A DNA stretch of 17,297 bases, taken from CAYTOF01 sp964439435. GTDB lineage: Bacteria > Bacillota > Clostridia > Oscillospirales > QAMX01. The notes beneath the pieces are model-generated. The model searched no databases, was not told the origin of the DNA, and saw only the letters and a list, made by a program, of their open reading frames with translations. The stretch lies in NCBI GenBank assembly GCA_964439435.1, contig CAYTOF010000046.1:1-17297 (forward strand), written 5' to 3'. Shown here piece by piece: positions 15,253-17,297 of this stretch. Both the position numbers and the translations under genes were made by a program. The stretch's first letter is position 1, and each line of letters starts with the position of its first letter.

Positions 15253-15358
15253 TACATCTAAATACATAATTATTCATCGTGAGCCTATTTCTCATAAATA
15301 ATGTCTGCATTACGTGCATCTAATCATTAAAAACAACAGGGGTACAAATACTGCGTTC

Positions 15359-15387
15359 TTGTAGAAGATGAGATTCTGTGATAAAAT
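15359..15387 (+). promoter_or_regulatory. Promoter of the radical-SAM gene
   Basis: TTGTAG (15359-15364), a 17-base spacer, then TAAAAT (15382-15387). It sits about 30 bases ahead of the ATG at 15422 and diverges from the ABC operon promoter. Confidence 0.65.
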
Positions 15388-15421
15388 AGTCAAAACATTT
15401 GAAAGGCAATAAGGCGTATAT

Positions 15422-17260
15422 ATGACAGAAAAGCTTGCCAGAATACTTCCGCAAGTACAAGCTCCGGGTAGATACACCGGAGGTGAATATGGAGCTGTAA
15501 TTAAAGATAAGTATAAAATGAAAACTCGCTTTGCTTTGTGCGTACCGGACACATATGAAATTGGCATGTCTAATCTCGGTGTAAAAATACTTTACGGCGT
15601 GCTCAATGAAATGAACGATGTTTGGTGTGAAAGGGCTTTCGCTCCTTGGCCTGACATGGCAAAAGCGCTTGAAAGAGAATCTCTTCCATTATTTGCACTC
15701 GAAAGCAAAGATCCGCTGAGTGCTTTTGATATAGTGGGGTTCTCTTTACAATATGAGCTCTGCTATACAAATGTCCTCCAAATGCTAAGTCTTGCAAACA
15801 TCCCTTTAGCTTCTGCAGAACGATCTGACAGAGATCCGATTGTAATTTGTGGTGGTCCATGCGCATACAATATTGAACCGATGTCTGAATATTTTGATAT
15901 AGTGGCATTGGGTGAAGGGGAGGAGCTTTTACCTGAGCTGGTCAGATTGTTTACGGAGCTAAAAAACAACAATTTTTCTCGGATTGTCTTTTTAGAAAAA
16001 GTTGCTTCAATTGAGGGTTGTTATGTACCATCATTTTACAATCATCATTATTCATCAAATGGAGTACTCCAAAATATTTCTACAGAAATGGCTCCTTTGA
16101 AAGTAAAAAAACGAATAGTCAAGGATTTAAACACCGCATATTTTCCTGAAAAATTTCCTGTTGCTTCAAAGGATATTATTTTTCAGCGAGATATGGTCGA
16201 ATTGTTTCGCGGTTGCATCAGAGGATGTCGTTTTTGTCAAGCAGGACACACATTTCGTCCTATACGAGAAAAAAACCCAGAAATAGTTGCAACACAAGCA
16301 AGAGCCTGTTTGGAATTTTCCGGACACGATGAAGTCACTCTTTCATCTCTTTCTACAAGCGATTACTCTCGACTGGGAGAACTAACTGAACTAATGCTCA
16401 CATATTGTGGGGAAAACAACATCAATTTGAGTGTCCCGTCACTTAGGGCTGATAGCTTTTCGACCGAGATTACAAAAAAAATCAGTGGAATGAGAAAGAG
16501 TTCAATAACTTTTGCACCTGAAGCCGGCACTCAACGTTTGCGAGATGTAATAAATAAAAATCTTGATGAAGGAGAAGTATTGTCGGCGTGCGAAGCTCTG
16601 TTTAAGAATGGATGGAGTAGTGTCAAGCTTTATTTTATGCTCGGCTTACCAACTGAGACAGATGAAGACATAAAAGGCATAGCAAAGCTCGCATCTGAAG
16701 TTGTTCGGGTATGGCGTACAACATCAAATCGCAGTAAAAAACCTCTACGCATATCAGTCTCCGCCGCATTATTTGTTCCAAAACCATTCACACCCTTTCA
16801 ATGGGAGCGGATGTGTACTCCTGAAGAAATGAATGATAAAATCAAGATTTTGAAAAATAGTATTTCATCAAAATCTATATCGTTGACATATCATGATCCG
16901 CAATCTAGTTTTCTTGAAGGTGTGTTTTCGCGAGGCGACAGGAGACTTTCTAATGTCATAAAGAGAGCTTGGCAACTCGGTTGTATCTTCGATGCATGGG
17001 ATGAGCACTTCAGATATGATTTATGGATGCAAGCGTTTGAAGAGGAAGGTATAGATCCTAAATATTACCTGCGAGAGCGGGATATCAAAGAGACCTTGCC
17101 GTGGGATACAGTTGACTGCGGAGTGTGTGACAGCTACTTGATTCGTAGCAGGGAGGATGCGTATAAAGGTGTAATTACTGAGGATTGTCGCAGTGCTCCC
17201 GGCAAGTGCTCCGGTTGCGGTGCGTCGGTCTTGTTGGAAGGGATGGCGTGTGATGTCTGA
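15422..17260 (+). CDS. TIGR03960 family B12-binding-like radical SAM protein
   Basis: A 612-residue radical-SAM enzyme of unknown reaction. The N-terminal third is a cobalamin-binding-like Rossmann domain (YEIGMSNLGVKILYGVLNE around 45-63, ICGGPCAYNIEPM and ALGEGEELLPEL around 142-173), without an obvious DxHxxG cobalamin His motif. The iron-sulfur motif is CIRGCRFC, with Cys265, Cys269 and Cys272 (CX3CX2C). The SAM barrel continues through SVPSLRADSF and SSVKLYFMLGLPTETDEDI. The C-terminus has a Cys cluster (DCGVC, EDC, GKCSGCGA) that may bind metal. The partner gene TIGR03936 overlaps its last 8 bases, the usual arrangement in Firmicutes, where this pair often precedes ribonuclease G and ribosomal proteins L21 and L27. 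The SD is weak (AAGG about 10 nt before the ATG). Confidence 0.92.
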   Translation: MTEKLARILPQVQAPGRYTGGEYGAVIKDKYKMKTRFALCVPDTYEIGMSNLGVKILYGVLNEMNDVWCERAFAPWPDMAKALERESLPLFALESKDPLSAFDIVGFSLQYELCYTNVLQMLSLANIPLASAERSDRDPIVICGGPCAYNIEPMSEYFDIVALGEGEELLPELVRLFTELKNNNFSRIVFLEKVASIEGCYVPSFYNHHYSSNGVLQNISTEMAPLKVKKRIVKDLNTAYFPEKFPVASKDIIFQRDMVELFRGCIRGCRFCQAGHTFRPIREKNPEIVATQARACLEFSGHDEVTLSSLSTSDYSRLGELTELMLTYCGENNINLSVPSLRADSFSTEITKKISGMRKSSITFAPEAGTQRLRDVINKNLDEGEVLSACEALFKNGWSSVKLYFMLGLPTETDEDIKGIAKLASEVVRVWRTTSNRSKKPLRISVSAALFVPKPFTPFQWERMCTPEEMNDKIKILKNSISSKSISLTYHDPQSSFLEGVFSRGDRRLSNVIKRAWQLGCIFDAWDEHFRYDLWMQAFEEEGIDPKYYLRERDIKETLPWDTVDCGVCDSYLIRSREDAYKGVITEDCRSAPGKCSGCGASVLLEGMACDV

Positions 17261-17297
17261 TAACAAAGCTGATTTGCGAGTCGTGTTTGAAAAAATG
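17253..17297 (+). CDS. Start of a TIGR03936/DUF2344 protein (partial, runs off the window)
   Basis: Fifteen codons are visible, MSDNKADLRVVFEKM, open to the window edge. LRVVFEK resembles the family's opening strand (typically x-R-V-x-F-x-K-x-G). The ATG overlaps the radical-SAM stop by 8 bases, with GGAAGGGA upstream. Position after TIGR03960 is the main evidence. The expected full length is about 220-240 residues. Confidence 0.7.
   Translation, partial: MSDNKADLRVVFEKM

Noticed and set aside
15196..15421. Riboswitch or T-box ahead of the amino-acid transporter
   Set aside because: The predicted leader is only about 25 bases, and no structured element is visible between promoter and start codon.

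Overview
The window looks like AT-rich chromosomal DNA from a Clostridia-type Firmicute, probably from a metagenome-assembled genome. The evidence is strong AGGAGG-type ribosome binding sites, near-consensus sigma-A promoters, lipoprotein signals, a Clostridia-style ECF sigma/anti-sigma pair, a single RlmD-type methyltransferase and the TIGR03960/TIGR03936 radical-SAM pair. Two 10-N scaffold gaps (1061-1070 and 11641-11650) fall inside genes and hide real sequence. I see no CRISPR array, insertion sequence, tRNA, rRNA or prophage.

Layout. 221-2531 (+) is a secreted lipoprotein glycoside hydrolase of the GH42-like, clan GH-A type, split by the first gap. From about 2600 to 11105 nearly everything is on the minus strand. 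In order of transcription (right to left) it holds: a DUF3298 membrane-anchored protein followed by rlmD; two GNAT acetyltransferases; an ECF sigma factor overlapping its anti-sigma factor by 4 bases; a pirin; and a small DUF4332 helix-hairpin-helix protein. At 11106-11267 two promoters lie back to back, one for DUF3298-rlmD and one for a HAD hydrolase (+) that starts with TTG. A DgkB/BmrU-type lipid kinase (+) follows the HAD gene. A perfect 21-bp bidirectional terminator separates the kinase from a three-gene polar amino-acid ABC transporter operon on the minus strand (binding protein, permease, ATPase). Divergent from that operon is a TIGR03960 B12-binding-like radical-SAM protein (+), whose end overlaps the start of its usual partner, a TIGR03936/DUF2344 protein cut off by the window edge.

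Most notable observation. The ABC transporter's substrate-binding protein (14398-15195, minus) is circularly permuted. Straight after its lipoprotein signal peptide comes what is normally the C-terminal half of an SBP_bac_3 protein (TADDLKGKKIGVQLGTTGD ... to the last helices). A short acidic linker follows, and then what is normally the N-terminal half (GTNAEFPPFEY ... AGMT ... SNQAIIVKAD). The reading frame is open, no gap lies in it, both lobes and their ligand-contact motifs are present, and the gene sits in an otherwise normal operon. The cut falls at the first lobe-to-lobe crossover, so the mature protein should have one covalent hinge strand instead of two.

The other genes are mostly housekeeping or signalling genes with good family assignments. 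The sigma/anti-sigma pair, with a propeller-like outer domain, and the DUF3298 protein with its long Ser/Thr-rich stalk suggest envelope sensing.
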